From WRGA01 sp031553395 (lineage in GTDB: Bacteria > Bacteroidota > Bacteroidia > Bacteroidales > WRGA01), in contig JAVBLR010000030.1 in the NCBI GenBank assembly GCA_031553395.1, forward strand, positions 1-64,000: DNA of 64,000 nucleotides, written 5' to 3'. The position numbers and the translations under genes are program-made. Positions 36,566-45,949 of the stretch are shown here, one piece after another. The notes beneath the pieces were generated by a model. The model was given only the letters and a program-made list of their open reading frames with translations. It was not told the origin of the DNA and searched no databases. Numbering within the stretch: position 1 is the first letter of the stretch; every line of letters begins with the position of its first letter.

Positions 36566-39439
36566 ATGGAAGAAAAAAAACACTTCACCGGATTAACAAA
36601 TGAGCAAGTGTTGGAAAACCGTCAAAAATATGGCGAAAACTTACTTTCTCCGCCCAAAAGGGAACCGCTTTGGAAACTTTTTCTCGAAAAATTCAACGAT
36701 CCAATTATTCGGATTCTGCTTATTGCAGCATTTTTATCATTGGGTATTTCATTTATCCATCAAGAATATACCGAAACCATTGGTATTTTCTGTGCTATCT
36801 TTTTGTCTATTGGCGTTGCTTTCTGGTTTGAAGTAGATGCGAATAAAAAATTCGACATTCTTAATCAGGTAAATGATGATACATTGATTAAGGTTATCCG
36901 GAATGGAAATATCAGCGAGATATCTAAAAAAGAAATTGTTGTAGACGATATTATTTTATTGGAAACGGGAGAAGAAATTCCTGCAGATGCCGAATTATTA
37001 GATGCTGTTTCGTTATTGGTGAACGAATCAAGTTTGACCGGCGAACCTTCCATATCGAAAACTACAAACCCCGAATCATTTCATACTGATGCTACATATC
37101 CGTCAAACATGATTTATCGCGGAACAACGGTTGTCGATGGACATTGCACCGCACAGGTAACCGATGTCGGAGATTCAACCGAATTTGGAAAAGTAGCCCG
37201 TGAAGCAACTACAATGAGTGAAGAAGAAACCCCATTAAACAAACAATTGGGCAAATTGGCACAATTTATCGGAGTTGTTGGTTTTCTTTTGGCTGCATTA
37301 ACATTTACTACTCTTTTTATAAAAGATATTTTCTTTACCGGTTCTAATTATACTTGGGGACAATTAGGATTATTGGGGGCTACAATTATCAGTATAATGG
37401 TTATTCTTGTAAAAGTTTGGATTCCTATTATTTATGATGGAATTCGCTTAACCAACAAGAATATTGAAACTCCCAAAAGTGTTGCTGAAGGAAGTTGGTT
37501 AAAATGGGCAGGAATCGGAATTCTTACATTTGTTGTACTTTGTGGCATAGGATACCTTTTCGGAGTAAATCCTATCAATCCAAAATCATGGATTCCAATC
37601 GATGAAGCCGAAGATATTCTGCAATTTTTCATGGTAGCTGTAACATTAGTTGTAGTTGCTGTTCCCGAAGGTTTACCTATGAGTGTAACACTGAGTCTGG
37701 CTATGAGTATGCGCCGGATGCTTAAAACCAATAATCTGGTTCGTAAAATGCACGCTTGCGAAACAATGGGTGCTGCAACGGTTATTTGCACCGATAAAAC
37801 GGGAACATTAACGCAAAACCGAATGCAGGTTTATAAAACCAATTTTTACGGATTAAAAGAGCAATCGTTAAACAACAGTGAAATCGGGAATCTGGTTAAA
37901 GAAGGAATTGCCGTTAATTCGACTGCCCATCTTGATTTTTCCGATTCGGCTAAAATAAAAACATTGGGAAATCCTACGGAAGCTGCTCTTTTGCTTTGGC
38001 TAAATAAGCAAGGAATCAATTATTTAGACATACGGGAAAATACAAAAGTTATTGATCTAATAACTTTTAGTACCGAACGAAAATATATGGCGACAATGGT
38101 TGATTCGCCTTTGCTTGGGAAGCGTATTCTATATGTAAAAGGCGCTCCTGAGATTGTTTTTGCCAAATGTAAAAATGTTTTAACAGAAGATGGATTGAAA
38201 GATTCGATTGCATTCAAATCAGTTGTTGACGAACAACTACTTCAATATCAGAATCAGGCAATGCGTACTCTCGGATTTGCATATAAAGAAATTGATATCG
38301 CAGATGAAAAGGAAATCGAATATTTAGTCGAAAACGGATTGACTTTCTTGGGGATCACTGCTATCTCCGACCCAGTAAGAGAAGATGTGCCTGCAGCAGT
38401 AAGTAAGTGTTTGGATGCGGGCATTAAGGTAAAAATTGTAACTGGCGATACTCCTGGAACAGCCAAAGAAATCGGAAGGCAGATCGGAATCTGGGAAGAA
38501 AACGACACAGATGAAAATATTATCACTGGCCCTGAGTTTGAAGCGCTTCCGGATAACGTTGCCTTTACTCGGGTACAAAAATTGAAAATCATGTGCCGTG
38601 CCCGCCCAATTGACAAACAACGTTTAGTCCAATTACTGCAAAAAAACAACGAAATTGTGGCTGTTACCGGTGATGGAACAAATGATGCTCCGGCATTGAA
38701 TTTTGCACAGGTCGGATTATCGATGGGAACCGGAACTTCTGTCGCAAAAGAAGCTAGTGATATTACGCTGCTGGATGACTCTTTCAACAGCATTGCAACT
38801 GCGGTTATGTGGGGACGTTCGTTGTATAAGAATATCCAGCGTTTTATCCTTTTCCAACTGACGATCAATGTCGCTGCATTGATTATTGTTTTCCTCGGCT
38901 CTATTTTCGGGCATGAATTGCCGCTGACCGTTACGCAAATGTTGTGGGTAAATCTTATCATGGACACTTTTGCAGCCGGAGCTTTAGCTTCTCTCCCACC
39001 CGATCCGAAAGTTATGCAGGAAAAACCCCGTAAAAACAGTGATTTCATTATTTCGCCAATAATGCGTTACAATATCTTGTTTACAGGTTTATCGTTTGTT
39101 GTGGCATTGATTGTACTTTTATTCCATTTTTCGGTTAATGGAGAAGTTAGCCCTTATCATTTATCTTGTTTCTTCACCACTTTTGTGTTGTTGCAATTCT
39201 GGAATATGTTTAATGCAAAGGCATTTTCTACCGGACGTTCTGCTTTTGCAGATATAACTCAATGTGGAGGATTTGTATTGGTAGCAATTATAATACTGAT
39301 TGGTCAATTCTTGATTGTACAATTCGGAGGAGAAGTATTTCGTACTGTACCGATTACAGCAAAAGATTGGGGAATTATCATTACCGCAACCTCAAGTGTT
39401 TTGTGGATTGGGGAAATAGTAAGATTAATTAAGAAATGA
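36566..39439 (+). CDS. P-type ATPase, PMCA-like calcium-translocating
   Basis: This protein of about 957 residues is a P2-type cation pump. The ATG at 36566 gives MEEKKHFTGLTNEQVLENRQ, the usual cation-ATPase N-domain start. The TTG at 36443 would add 41 odd residues, so I rejected it. Features are the TGES-like LTGEPS, the membrane motif VPEGLPMSVTLSLAMSM, phosphorylation Asp in DKTGTLT (about 410), the hinge TGDGTNDAPAL, and ten predicted helices. The PEGLP motif and overall layout match Ca2+ (P2B) pumps. The ion is inferred. Its stop codon lies inside a 34-bp palindrome. Confidence 0.93.
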   Translation: MEEKKHFTGLTNEQVLENRQKYGENLLSPPKREPLWKLFLEKFNDPIIRILLIAAFLSLGISFIHQEYTETIGIFCAIFLSIGVAFWFEVDANKKFDILNQVNDDTLIKVIRNGNISEISKKEIVVDDIILLETGEEIPADAELLDAVSLLVNESSLTGEPSISKTTNPESFHTDATYPSNMIYRGTTVVDGHCTAQVTDVGDSTEFGKVAREATTMSEEETPLNKQLGKLAQFIGVVGFLLAALTFTTLFIKDIFFTGSNYTWGQLGLLGATIISIMVILVKVWIPIIYDGIRLTNKNIETPKSVAEGSWLKWAGIGILTFVVLCGIGYLFGVNPINPKSWIPIDEAEDILQFFMVAVTLVVVAVPEGLPMSVTLSLAMSMRRMLKTNNLVRKMHACETMGAATVICTDKTGTLTQNRMQVYKTNFYGLKEQSLNNSEIGNLVKEGIAVNSTAHLDFSDSAKIKTLGNPTEAALLLWLNKQGINYLDIRENTKVIDLITFSTERKYMATMVDSPLLGKRILYVKGAPEIVFAKCKNVLTEDGLKDSIAFKSVVDEQLLQYQNQAMRTLGFAYKEIDIADEKEIEYLVENGLTFLGITAISDPVREDVPAAVSKCLDAGIKVKIVTGDTPGTAKEIGRQIGIWEENDTDENIITGPEFEALPDNVAFTRVQKLKIMCRARPIDKQRLVQLLQKNNEIVAVTGDGTNDAPALNFAQVGLSMGTGTSVAKEASDITLLDDSFNSIATAVMWGRSLYKNIQRFILFQLTINVAALIIVFLGSIFGHELPLTVTQMLWVNLIMDTFAAGALASLPPDPKVMQEKPRKNSDFIISPIMRYNILFTGLSFVVALIVLLFHFSVNGEVSPYHLSCFFTTFVLLQFWNMFNAKAFSTGRSAFADITQCGGFVLVAIIILIGQFLIVQFGGEVFRTVPITAKDWGIIITATSSVLWIGEIVRLIKK

Positions 39440-39514
39440 AGTTTGAAGTTTGAATTTAGAAGTTTGAGCATCTTGATTTTTCAAACTTCTAAATTCAAAC
39501 TTCAAACTTCATTT
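39434..39514. terminator. 34-bp perfect palindrome at two convergent gene ends
   Basis: Arms 39434-39467 and 39481-39514 are perfectly complementary over 34 bp with a 13-nt loop. Each arm repeats GAAGTTTGAA-type wording. The left arm contains the P-ATPase stop codon, and the right arm reaches the stop of the convergent membrane-protein gene. It is a probable bidirectional terminator or RNA stabiliser, made of a self-similar repeat. Confidence 0.8.
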
Positions 39515-39852
39515 TAATAATCACCAGTCGCTAATACAGCCACAATCGCTGCATAATAAACGATCGATATTATAACTGCTATAACAGACAAACTTACTCC
39601 AATTATAGCACAAATTTTTCCGGCATTAATATTACTGTAGGAACTTTGTGTATAAGCCATCGGATTTTCTCTGTAAGCTCTCATGCTGTTTCCCGACATA
39701 ACCAAAGAGATTATCCCGCAGATTATTCCACCAATACAGAAACAAGAAAAAACAATAGATGCTATTCCCAATCCTAAAATAAGTCCCGAATTAGGCAAAT
39801 CTTGTTGAGGCATATTAAATTGATAATCCCGTTGTAGTTGTTCATCATCCAT
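39514..39852 (-). CDS. Small two-helix membrane protein (CCC-motif/DUF4190-like)
   Basis: This 112-residue protein has a soluble N-terminus (DDEQLQRDYQFNMPQQ) and two hydrophobic segments. The first, LGIASIVFSCFCIGGIICGI, carries Cys-x-Cys and Gly-rich wording. The second is ICAIIGVSLSVIAVIISIVY. Short proteins of this type pair with DUF2752 proteins in Bacteroidetes, as here: the upstream DUF2752 gene ends two bases before this start. No function is known to me. Confidence 0.75.
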   Translation of the reverse strand: MDDEQLQRDYQFNMPQQDLPNSGLILGLGIASIVFSCFCIGGIICGIISLVMSGNSMRAYRENPMAYTQSSYSNINAGKICAIIGVSLSVIAVIISIVYYAAIVAVLATGDY

Positions 39853-39854
39853 TT

Positions 39855-40289
39855 TCAGAAAATTTTATGGTTAATAAATATTTTGTAAATATAAGAAATC
39901 AAGATAATTACAGCGCAAAATAACATTGTCCATTTAATAATCGTTGCACCGTTTTTAAAGTCAAATTTGAGATGTAAAAATGCAAAAACCATCAAAAAAG
40001 CAATTGGCATTAATGCCGGATATATTTTGATACTTTCCAAAATATTGCCCCTCAATAACTCCAACAGACTCCTTTGAGAACCACATCCCGGACACTCTAT
40101 ATGAAAAAGCTGCTTGCTCGGACAAGGCAACATGTGCTTTTCCAACCAGTCCATTATGGAAAAACAAAACGCTGTAATGTTCAATGAAAAGATATTCAAG
40201 TTAGGCTTTGTCTTTTTTAATTCTTTGCAAATGTAAAAAATAATGAATAAATGTGCTAATATTCCAATAGAGTAAACATACGAAAACAT
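39855..40289 (-). CDS. DUF2752-family membrane protein
   Basis: This 144-residue protein has the DUF2752 signature ECPGCGSQRSLLELLRGN, with a Cys-rich motif near a membrane helix, and about four predicted helices. I kept the ATG at 40289, but the N-terminal 50 residues are less typical and a later Met (MLPCPSKQ) is possible. It is coupled to the downstream CCC-motif protein with a two-base gap. The role is unknown. Confidence 0.75.
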   Translation of the reverse strand: MFSYVYSIGILAHLFIIFYICKELKKTKPNLNIFSLNITAFCFSIMDWLEKHMLPCPSKQLFHIECPGCGSQRSLLELLRGNILESIKIYPALMPIAFLMVFAFLHLKFDFKNGATIIKWTMLFCAVIILISYIYKIFINHKIF

Positions 40290-40406
40290 ATATTAATACC
40301 GAGATGAATGTTTTACTCAATTTATCAATTTCAACTTTCACAATCATAGTCTTCATACAATCAAACAAATCATAGTCCGAATTACGGATTTCTGTAAAAT
40401 TCTACA

Positions 40407-40414
40407 TAACTTTG
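40407..40414 (+). promoter_or_regulatory. -7 box before the CvpA-family gene
   Basis: TAACTTTG lies 22 bp before the start codon and fits the -7 consensus. It probably drives the CvpA-family gene and possibly sufB, 71 bp further downstream. Confidence 0.45.
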
Positions 40415-40436
40415 TCTGTTTTTTAATTAACAATTG

Positions 40437-40985
40437 ATGAATTTAGTTGGCATTGTATTATTGATAATTCTTGGTTTTGGGTTAATCAAAGGCTTTATGG
40501 ATGGATTTGTAAAGCAACTTGCATCTATCGCCGGATTTGTACTTGGAATTATTGCAGCCTATTTATTCGCGGGAATCATTACCGAAAAATTGGCATTAGT
40601 AGTAGATGCTCCTATTTCATTATTATTGCCATTGTCTTATTTTATAATATTCCTTGCAGTCGCTATAGCATGTAGTTTCCTTGGAAGATTTTTGAATAGT
40701 ATGGTTAATATGGCAAGTTTAGGTGGGTTAAATCGGTTGGGTGGCGCTGTTGCCGGTTTTTTGAAATATGCTGTTATTTTGGGATTAATAATAAATCTCT
40801 ATAATTCATTGGATGATAATGGAAAGATAGTTTCTCAGGAAACCCGGCAAAAAGCGACATTATACTATCCCTTACAACAATTAGGAGGAAAAATGTTGCC
40901 TTATATAAACGAAATTCAGGGGAATAAATTAAAGCTCGATAAGTATAAAAAAGAAGAAGATAAAACCCCGACAGTGGAGATTTGA
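40437..40985 (+). CDS. CvpA-family membrane protein
   Basis: This protein of about 182 residues has four hydrophobic segments and CvpA-type wording: LGFGLIKGFMDGFVKQLASI, AGFVLGIIAAYLFAG, NRLGGAVAGFLKYAVILGLI. CvpA proteins are inner-membrane proteins linked in other bacteria to colicin V production and bile/envelope stress tolerance. I use the ATG at 40437 instead of the TTG just before it. It lies 71 bp upstream of sufB on the same strand. Confidence 0.88.
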   Translation: MNLVGIVLLIILGFGLIKGFMDGFVKQLASIAGFVLGIIAAYLFAGIITEKLALVVDAPISLLLPLSYFIIFLAVAIACSFLGRFLNSMVNMASLGGLNRLGGAVAGFLKYAVILGLIINLYNSLDDNGKIVSQETRQKATLYYPLQQLGGKMLPYINEIQGNKLKLDKYKKEEDKTPTVEI

Positions 40986-41056
40986 AATAGTATTTTTGAT
41001 TTCTTAAAAAACAAAAATACGAAAGGACTGTTTTATTAAGATAAAGTGATTTAGCT

Positions 41057-42505
41057 ATGCAAGAAGAACAAAAAGATGATATATTGAAAGATGTTACAAA
41101 TAGCGAATACAAATACGGCTTTGTAACAGATATCGACACGGAAATTATTCCCAAAGGATTAAACGAAGATGTGGTTCGATTGATTTCGAAAAAGAAAGAA
41201 GAACCCGAATGGTTGCTTGAATTTCGGTTGAAAGCATACAGTTTTTGGAAAGAATTGACTATGCCGAAATGGGCGCATCTGACAATTCCTAAAATTGATT
41301 ATCAGGATATTATCTATTACGCTGCCCCAAAACAAAAAGTAACAAAAAGTATTGATGAAGTTGACCCAGAATTGCTGAAAACATTCGATCGATTAGGAAT
41401 TCCGTTGCATGAACAAAAGATTTTTGCCGGAATGGCTGTTGATGCAGTGATGGATAGCGTCTCTGTAAAGACAACTTTCAAGGAAACATTAATGGAAAAG
41501 GGAATTATCTTTTGCTCGTTCAGTGAAGCGGTAAAGAAACATCCCGATTTAGTAAAGAAGTATCTGGGTTCGGTTGTCCCATATAAGGATAATTATTTTG
41601 CAGCGTTGAATTCGGCTGTATTCAGTGACGGCTCGTTTGTTTTTATTCCGAAAGGAGTGCATTGTCCGATGGAACTTTCTACCTATTTTCGGATTAATGC
41701 GGCAAATACAGGACAGTTCGAACGAACATTAATCGTTGCCGAAGATGACAGCTATGTAAGTTACCTCGAAGGTTGTACTGCACCGATGCGTGATGAAAAT
41801 CAGTTACATGCAGCGATTGTAGAAATTATTGCATTGGAAAATGCAGAAGTAAAATATTCGACTGTACAGAATTGGTATCCGGGAGATAAAGATGGTAAAG
41901 GCGGAATTTATAATTTTGTAACCAAGCGAGGCATTTGTAAAGGAAATAATTCGAAAATTTCCTGGACACAAGTCGAAACAGGTTCTGCCATTACATGGAA
42001 ATATCCATCATGTATTTTGGCTGGAGATAATTCAATTGGCGAATTTTATTCCGTTGCTGTAACCAATAATTATCAACAGGCTGATACTGGAACAAAAATG
42101 ATACATTTGGGAAAAAATACCCGGAGTACAATTGTATCGAAAGGTATTTCGGCAGGCCAAAGTCAAAATAGTTACCGGGGATTGGTAAAAGTTACAAAAA
42201 AGGCAGATAATGCGCGTAATTTTTCACAATGCGACAGTTTGTTATTGAGCGACCGTTGCGGCGCGCATACATTTCCGTATATGGAAATAAATAATGAAAC
42301 AGCCATTGTGGAACATGAAGCAACAACTTCTAAAATCAGTGAAGACCAGATATTTTATTGCAACCAGCGTGGAATTCCAACCGAAGATGCAGTTGGATTA
42401 ATTGTAAACGGTTACGCCAAAGAAGTTCTTAATAAATTACCAATGGAATTTGCTGTTGAAGCTCAAAAATTGTTGCAAATAACATTGGAAGGAAGTGTGG
42501 GTTGA
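41057..42505 (+). CDS. sufB: Fe-S cluster assembly protein SufB
   Basis: This 482-residue scaffold protein of the SufBC(2)D complex has the conserved start (KYGFVTDIDTEIIPKGL), AFDRLGIP-like and EGIIFCSF-like segments, and YLEGCTAPMRDENQLHAA with a functional Cys. It ends with the beta-helix core containing HEATTSKISEDQIFYCNQRG. Fe-S clusters are built on it with SufC as the ATPase. SufC and SufD follow, but 3.4 kb of other genes intervene, and sufS is not in this window. Confidence 0.98.
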   Translation: MQEEQKDDILKDVTNSEYKYGFVTDIDTEIIPKGLNEDVVRLISKKKEEPEWLLEFRLKAYSFWKELTMPKWAHLTIPKIDYQDIIYYAAPKQKVTKSIDEVDPELLKTFDRLGIPLHEQKIFAGMAVDAVMDSVSVKTTFKETLMEKGIIFCSFSEAVKKHPDLVKKYLGSVVPYKDNYFAALNSAVFSDGSFVFIPKGVHCPMELSTYFRINAANTGQFERTLIVAEDDSYVSYLEGCTAPMRDENQLHAAIVEIIALENAEVKYSTVQNWYPGDKDGKGGIYNFVTKRGICKGNNSKISWTQVETGSAITWKYPSCILAGDNSIGEFYSVAVTNNYQQADTGTKMIHLGKNTRSTIVSKGISAGQSQNSYRGLVKVTKKADNARNFSQCDSLLLSDRCGAHTFPYMEINNETAIVEHEATTSKISEDQIFYCNQRGIPTEDAVGLIVNGYAKEVLNKLPMEFAVEAQKLLQITLEGSVG

Positions 42506-42512
42506 TTTTGAT

Positions 42513-42621
42513 ATTCGTTGATACTAATAGATAGTAATGGATACTTATTGTATTTAAAAACAGCTACTAAATATATCAACAAATATCTACTAATATCAAT
42601 GAATATCCATTAATATCAATA
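42513..42621. repeat. Self-similar palindromic repeat upstream of the barrel gene
   Basis: TTGATATTCGTTGATACTAA at the left and ...AATATCCATTAATATCAATA at the right form an imperfect inverted repeat, made of repeated GATATT/AATATC words. It ends three bases before the start codon at 42625, matching the other palindromes of this window. Confidence 0.55.
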
Positions 42622-42624
42622 ATT

Positions 42625-43359
42625 ATGAAACATAAACTATTACACTTATTTATCGCATTATTTATTGCGGCGCCATTACTTAATGCTCAAACTCGCATTT
42701 CCAATTTGCCTTCGGCAGGAAGTGCTTCTGATGAACGGAAATGGGGAATCAATGTAACCGGTGGATTAACTGCACCGTTGATTACAGACAACCCGAATAA
42801 TGCCCCGGTTAAAAATTTTAGTGGAGATATTTCTTTTGAAGTAGCTGGTGAATATTATTTGCCATACAAATGGGCAATAACCGGCGGATATTATAATAAT
42901 ACGATTACGTACAATTTCTCCGAATACGGAGAAACTGCAAGAAAAGAATCAGGTATTAGTTTAGGCGTAAAGAAATATTTTTTAGACGGAAGCATACCCA
43001 TTCAACCTTATTTGGCAACTGCTGCATTATTCAATTTTGATAAGAAAAATGCAATAGAATCATTAGGAACATCCAATCCGAATGATGTGGCAAATTTTAG
43101 TTCAAAACTGATGAATGTTCGTTTAGGTGCCGGATTTGATGTATATCTGATTTCATCATTGGCATTAACATTCGATTACCGTTTTTATTTTTCACCCGGA
43201 GGAGAAACGAATATCACAGGGACTAAAAATGATGCCAGTTTCACCATAAAAGATAAAGGTATGTATCATAATATCGGAATCGGACTGAAGGTTACATTGC
43301 CATTTAAAGTAACTTCCGATGATTATTCGGCTATTTTTGATTCTGTATTTGGTAATTAA
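42625..43359 (+). CDS. Outer-membrane beta-barrel protein within the suf cluster
   Basis: This 244-residue exported protein has a signal peptide (MKHKLLHLFIALFIAAPLLNA) and alternating aromatic strands (KWGINVTGGLTAP, YYLPYKWAITGGYY, FRFYFSPGGE-like, MYHNIGIGLKVTLPFKV). It belongs to the small OMP/PorT-like group. It lies 120 bp after sufB and begins the block that separates sufB from sufC. No functional link to Fe-S assembly is evident, so I read it as an insertion of an unrelated gene group. Confidence 0.8.
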   Translation: MKHKLLHLFIALFIAAPLLNAQTRISNLPSAGSASDERKWGINVTGGLTAPLITDNPNNAPVKNFSGDISFEVAGEYYLPYKWAITGGYYNNTITYNFSEYGETARKESGISLGVKKYFLDGSIPIQPYLATAALFNFDKKNAIESLGTSNPNDVANFSSKLMNVRLGAGFDVYLISSLALTFDYRFYFSPGGETNITGTKNDASFTIKDKGMYHNIGIGLKVTLPFKVTSDDYSAIFDSVFGN

Positions 43360-43388
43360 CAATCGTTTATTAATCAACTATTTGTAAA

Positions 43389-43577
43389 ATGGAAGAAATA
43401 ATAATCACAGAACAAGAATTGGAATATTTTACAACTACTTCTGATGTAGTTTGCGAAGAATCTCCTTCATTAAAACCACAAATGAGTTTTGAAGATGAAG
43501 CAAAGGATTGTATTACTCTTGAAGAATTTTCAAGAATGTGGGAAGAATCAATAAACAGATTAATCCCAAAAACATGA
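43389..43577 (+). CDS. Possible antitoxin (small acidic protein)
   Basis: This 62-residue acidic protein (MEEIIITEQELEYFTTTSDV; later ITLEEFSRMWEESINRL) has its stop codon overlapping the start of the next gene (ATGA). The conserved LEEFsRMWEE segment resembles those of small antitoxins paired with ParE/RelE-type toxins. The size, acidity and overlap are typical of an antitoxin-toxin pair, but identity is inferred from arrangement and weak similarity. Confidence 0.5.
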   Translation: MEEIIITEQELEYFTTTSDVVCEESPSLKPQMSFEDEAKDCITLEEFSRMWEESINRLIPKT

Positions 43578-43891
43578 TATTAATTAAACCAAATGTTTAT
43601 AGAGTTATTGATGAATATACAGAATATTTGATTCAAGAAGGATTAACATCCAATAACAGGGCAAATCAAAAAAGAGAACAGATTATTCAAGCCCTTCATT
43701 CCAATTTGGGTGGAATTCTTACACACAGACCTTCGCTTTATAAAGAGCTAGGAAAGGATGAAAGTTGTTTATTGTATGTGTACAAAGACATTAAAAGTAA
43801 AACTCAGTGGGGATTTGCTTATAAACAGTTTGAAAATGATAATGTGATTGTTTTTTATATGAGAAATCTGAGATTAGTTAAAGAAAATTAG
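43574..43891 (+). CDS. Possible RelE/ParE-like toxin
   Basis: This protein of about 105 residues has helical then strand-rich wording (YLIQEGLTSNNRANQKREQI, then ELGKDESCLLYVYKDIKSKT, QWGFAYKQFENDNVIVFYM). The start I prefer is the ATG at 43574, which overlaps the preceding stop. The KDIKSKTQWGFAY to VIVFYMRNL pattern fits a RelE/ParE-like beta-sheet ending. It ends in TAG. Toxin function is not proven by the sequence alone; the pair could be an orphan accessory module. Confidence 0.5.
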   Translation: MILIKPNVYRVIDEYTEYLIQEGLTSNNRANQKREQIIQALHSNLGGILTHRPSLYKELGKDESCLLYVYKDIKSKTQWGFAYKQFENDNVIVFYMRNLRLVKEN

Positions 43892-43952
43892 GCCGGTATC
43901 ATTTGTATTTTTACAGATTTTAATTTGAATGTAATATAGAATTTGTTTGTTT

Positions 43953-44705
43953 ATGAATAAAATACTTATTTATCTTACACTTGTTTTTTTCTCAATCATA
44001 ATGTTTGGTTGTTTTTCGGCAAAATCGGTTGTGGAAAAATCAAGTGAAAAGTTTCCTATTCCGGACAATGAAATTCATAAAGATATTCCTTATTATGATA
44101 ATATGCCCTATCCGGATGTTTTTTTTATTTATGTAAGGCAAAAAGAGAAAGCATTGAATCTTCCGGAATTATTAAACGGATATGACGATTTTGCATTCCG
44201 GGCATGGATAAGCAGTCCAACCGGACAAGGCATTCAGCAAGGTGAATTGATTGAAATCCGGCAAACAAAAGGAGAATGGACTGGACATTATTATACAATG
44301 GACATTAAGTTCATTCCTTCGAAAAATGAAGAACAGATATTGACATATAAATCGTATGATATCAAACCTACTGATATTACATGGAATCAATTAATGGGTT
44401 ATTTGGTAGAAAGTGACATATTCGAATTAAAATCGCTAAATCAATTGGATGCTTACAAAGCTCTTCCTGCAAATGAAAAAGGATATCCCAAAGGAAGTTC
44501 GGTAATCAGTTTCGAAGTTGCAACATCCAAATTGTACCGGTTTTTCCAATACCATGCTTTACCCAAATATATGCAAATAGAAGAAGTAAGAAAAGTAGAC
44601 GGAATTATGAAACTACTTAAGTATGAATTTGATATTGCAGGGGTAGTATATAACGAAAATTCAACATCTCCCGAAAATCAGGAAGATGCTCAAAATAGTA
44701 AATAA
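43953..44705 (+). CDS. Lipoprotein of unknown function
   Basis: This protein of about 250 residues has a signal peptide and lipobox (FSIIMFGC). The mature part contains GYDDFAFRAWISSPTGQG, QGELIEIRQTKGEWTG and VISFEVATSKLYRFFQYHAL. I prefer the ATG at 43953 to the TTG at 43947. No family is recognised. It is one of three unrelated genes inserted between sufB and sufC. Confidence 0.65.
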   Translation: MNKILIYLTLVFFSIIMFGCFSAKSVVEKSSEKFPIPDNEIHKDIPYYDNMPYPDVFFIYVRQKEKALNLPELLNGYDDFAFRAWISSPTGQGIQQGELIEIRQTKGEWTGHYYTMDIKFIPSKNEEQILTYKSYDIKPTDITWNQLMGYLVESDIFELKSLNQLDAYKALPANEKGYPKGSSVISFEVATSKLYRFFQYHALPKYMQIEEVRKVDGIMKLLKYEFDIAGVVYNENSTSPENQEDAQNSK

Positions 44706-44846
44706 ATTTGTTTAGACAAAAGAACAAAGACTCAAGAAGAAAGAAAAAACATTGAAGACGAGAATCAGAAGTCTTCTATTCTTCTTCTTTAGTCTTATAG
44801 TTGGGTTGAAAGCGATAATAACAACATTAATAACGATTTTAAACTA

Positions 44847-45854
44847 ATGAAAATTTCAATCTTAAAGTTTAACATATTCTTGTTCTGTTTTTATCTATTA
44901 ACAAGTTGTAACAACTCGGATAAAAATAATCAGGTAAACAATTCTGTTGATTTTAAACAATTAGTTCAAAAGTGGAACAAAGCTCATTCGTCAAAGGATG
45001 TTGCTACATTTTCTACTTTATTTGACAACAAAGTTCTTTTCTATGGAATGCAATACGATAAAAATTCCTGTATAGAAGATAAATTATCTCTTTTCAAAAA
45101 GAATCCAGACTTTTATCAACAAATTTTTGGTAATATAGAAATAGACAAAATAAACGAATCAGAAGTTAAGTGCAATTTTGTAAAACGAGTCACTGCAAAT
45201 CAAAAAACAATAGACTATCCGTCCTATTTGGTATTTGCCAAAAGAGGAAATGAATGGAAAATCATAACAGAAGGAGATTTGGTTACAGATAAGAATTTAT
45301 CAACAAAAAAGAACACAAAAAATATCTCCACATCCACTGACATCTTTATTTCAGGATTAAAATCTTCAAAAGTTTATTCAAAAAAACAAACTGAAGATGG
45401 TTCTGAATATTTTTATAATTGTGGACGAAAACTCAGAATACAGTTTTTCTTTAATCAAGTAGATGTCATGTTTTATTCCTATAATGAAAATAATCAAAAA
45501 CAAATTATACAAACTAAATTTGAAGCTGGTTACTCTTCAGATGGAGAAATCCATTGGTTGAAGGACAATATAAAATTTCTTGTTGGACAGTATGATTTCA
45601 ATGCTGACGATATTGATGAATTAGTAATTGCTATTCAAGACAATGATGATACGAACAATGGACTTTCTATAAATGTTTTTCAGTTAAATGGAGATACATG
45701 GAAACCTATTGGAATTTTGACAGGTAAAACTATCCTTGGAGAGCCAAAAGCCAATGTCAAAATGAATAAGATTACAATTCCAAGAAATTTGCGAGGATTC
45801 TATTATCAGTGGTCATTTGAAAGTGGAAAGTTCAAAGATACAGGAGATTATTAA
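44847..45854 (+). CDS. Lipoprotein with SnoaL/NTF2-like domain
   Basis: This 335-residue lipoprotein (lipobox FYLLTSC) has a first domain (about 35-150) of NTF2-like type (KWNKAHSSKDVATFSTLFDN, later YLVFAKRGNEWKIITEGD). A second, beta-rich domain with ANLKFLVGQYDFNADDIDE-like wording includes an EF-hand-like FNADDIDELVI segment. It is the last gene before sufC. Function unknown. Confidence 0.65.
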   Translation: MKISILKFNIFLFCFYLLTSCNNSDKNNQVNNSVDFKQLVQKWNKAHSSKDVATFSTLFDNKVLFYGMQYDKNSCIEDKLSLFKKNPDFYQQIFGNIEIDKINESEVKCNFVKRVTANQKTIDYPSYLVFAKRGNEWKIITEGDLVTDKNLSTKKNTKNISTSTDIFISGLKSSKVYSKKQTEDGSEYFYNCGRKLRIQFFFNQVDVMFYSYNENNQKQIIQTKFEAGYSSDGEIHWLKDNIKFLVGQYDFNADDIDELVIAIQDNDDTNNGLSINVFQLNGDTWKPIGILTGKTILGEPKANVKMNKITIPRNLRGFYYQWSFESGKFKDTGDY

Positions 45855-45949
45855 AATCCCAGCAGACGAAAAGCGCGATTAACAAGGTTTATCGCCAGTA
45901 ACCGTGAAACAAAATAGTAAATAGTAAATTAAAGAAATAGTAAATTAAA

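Noticed and set aside
38254..39048. Open frame of 264 codons on the minus strand
   Set aside because: It lies wholly within the P-type ATPase gene on the opposite strand and has no recognisable protein features.
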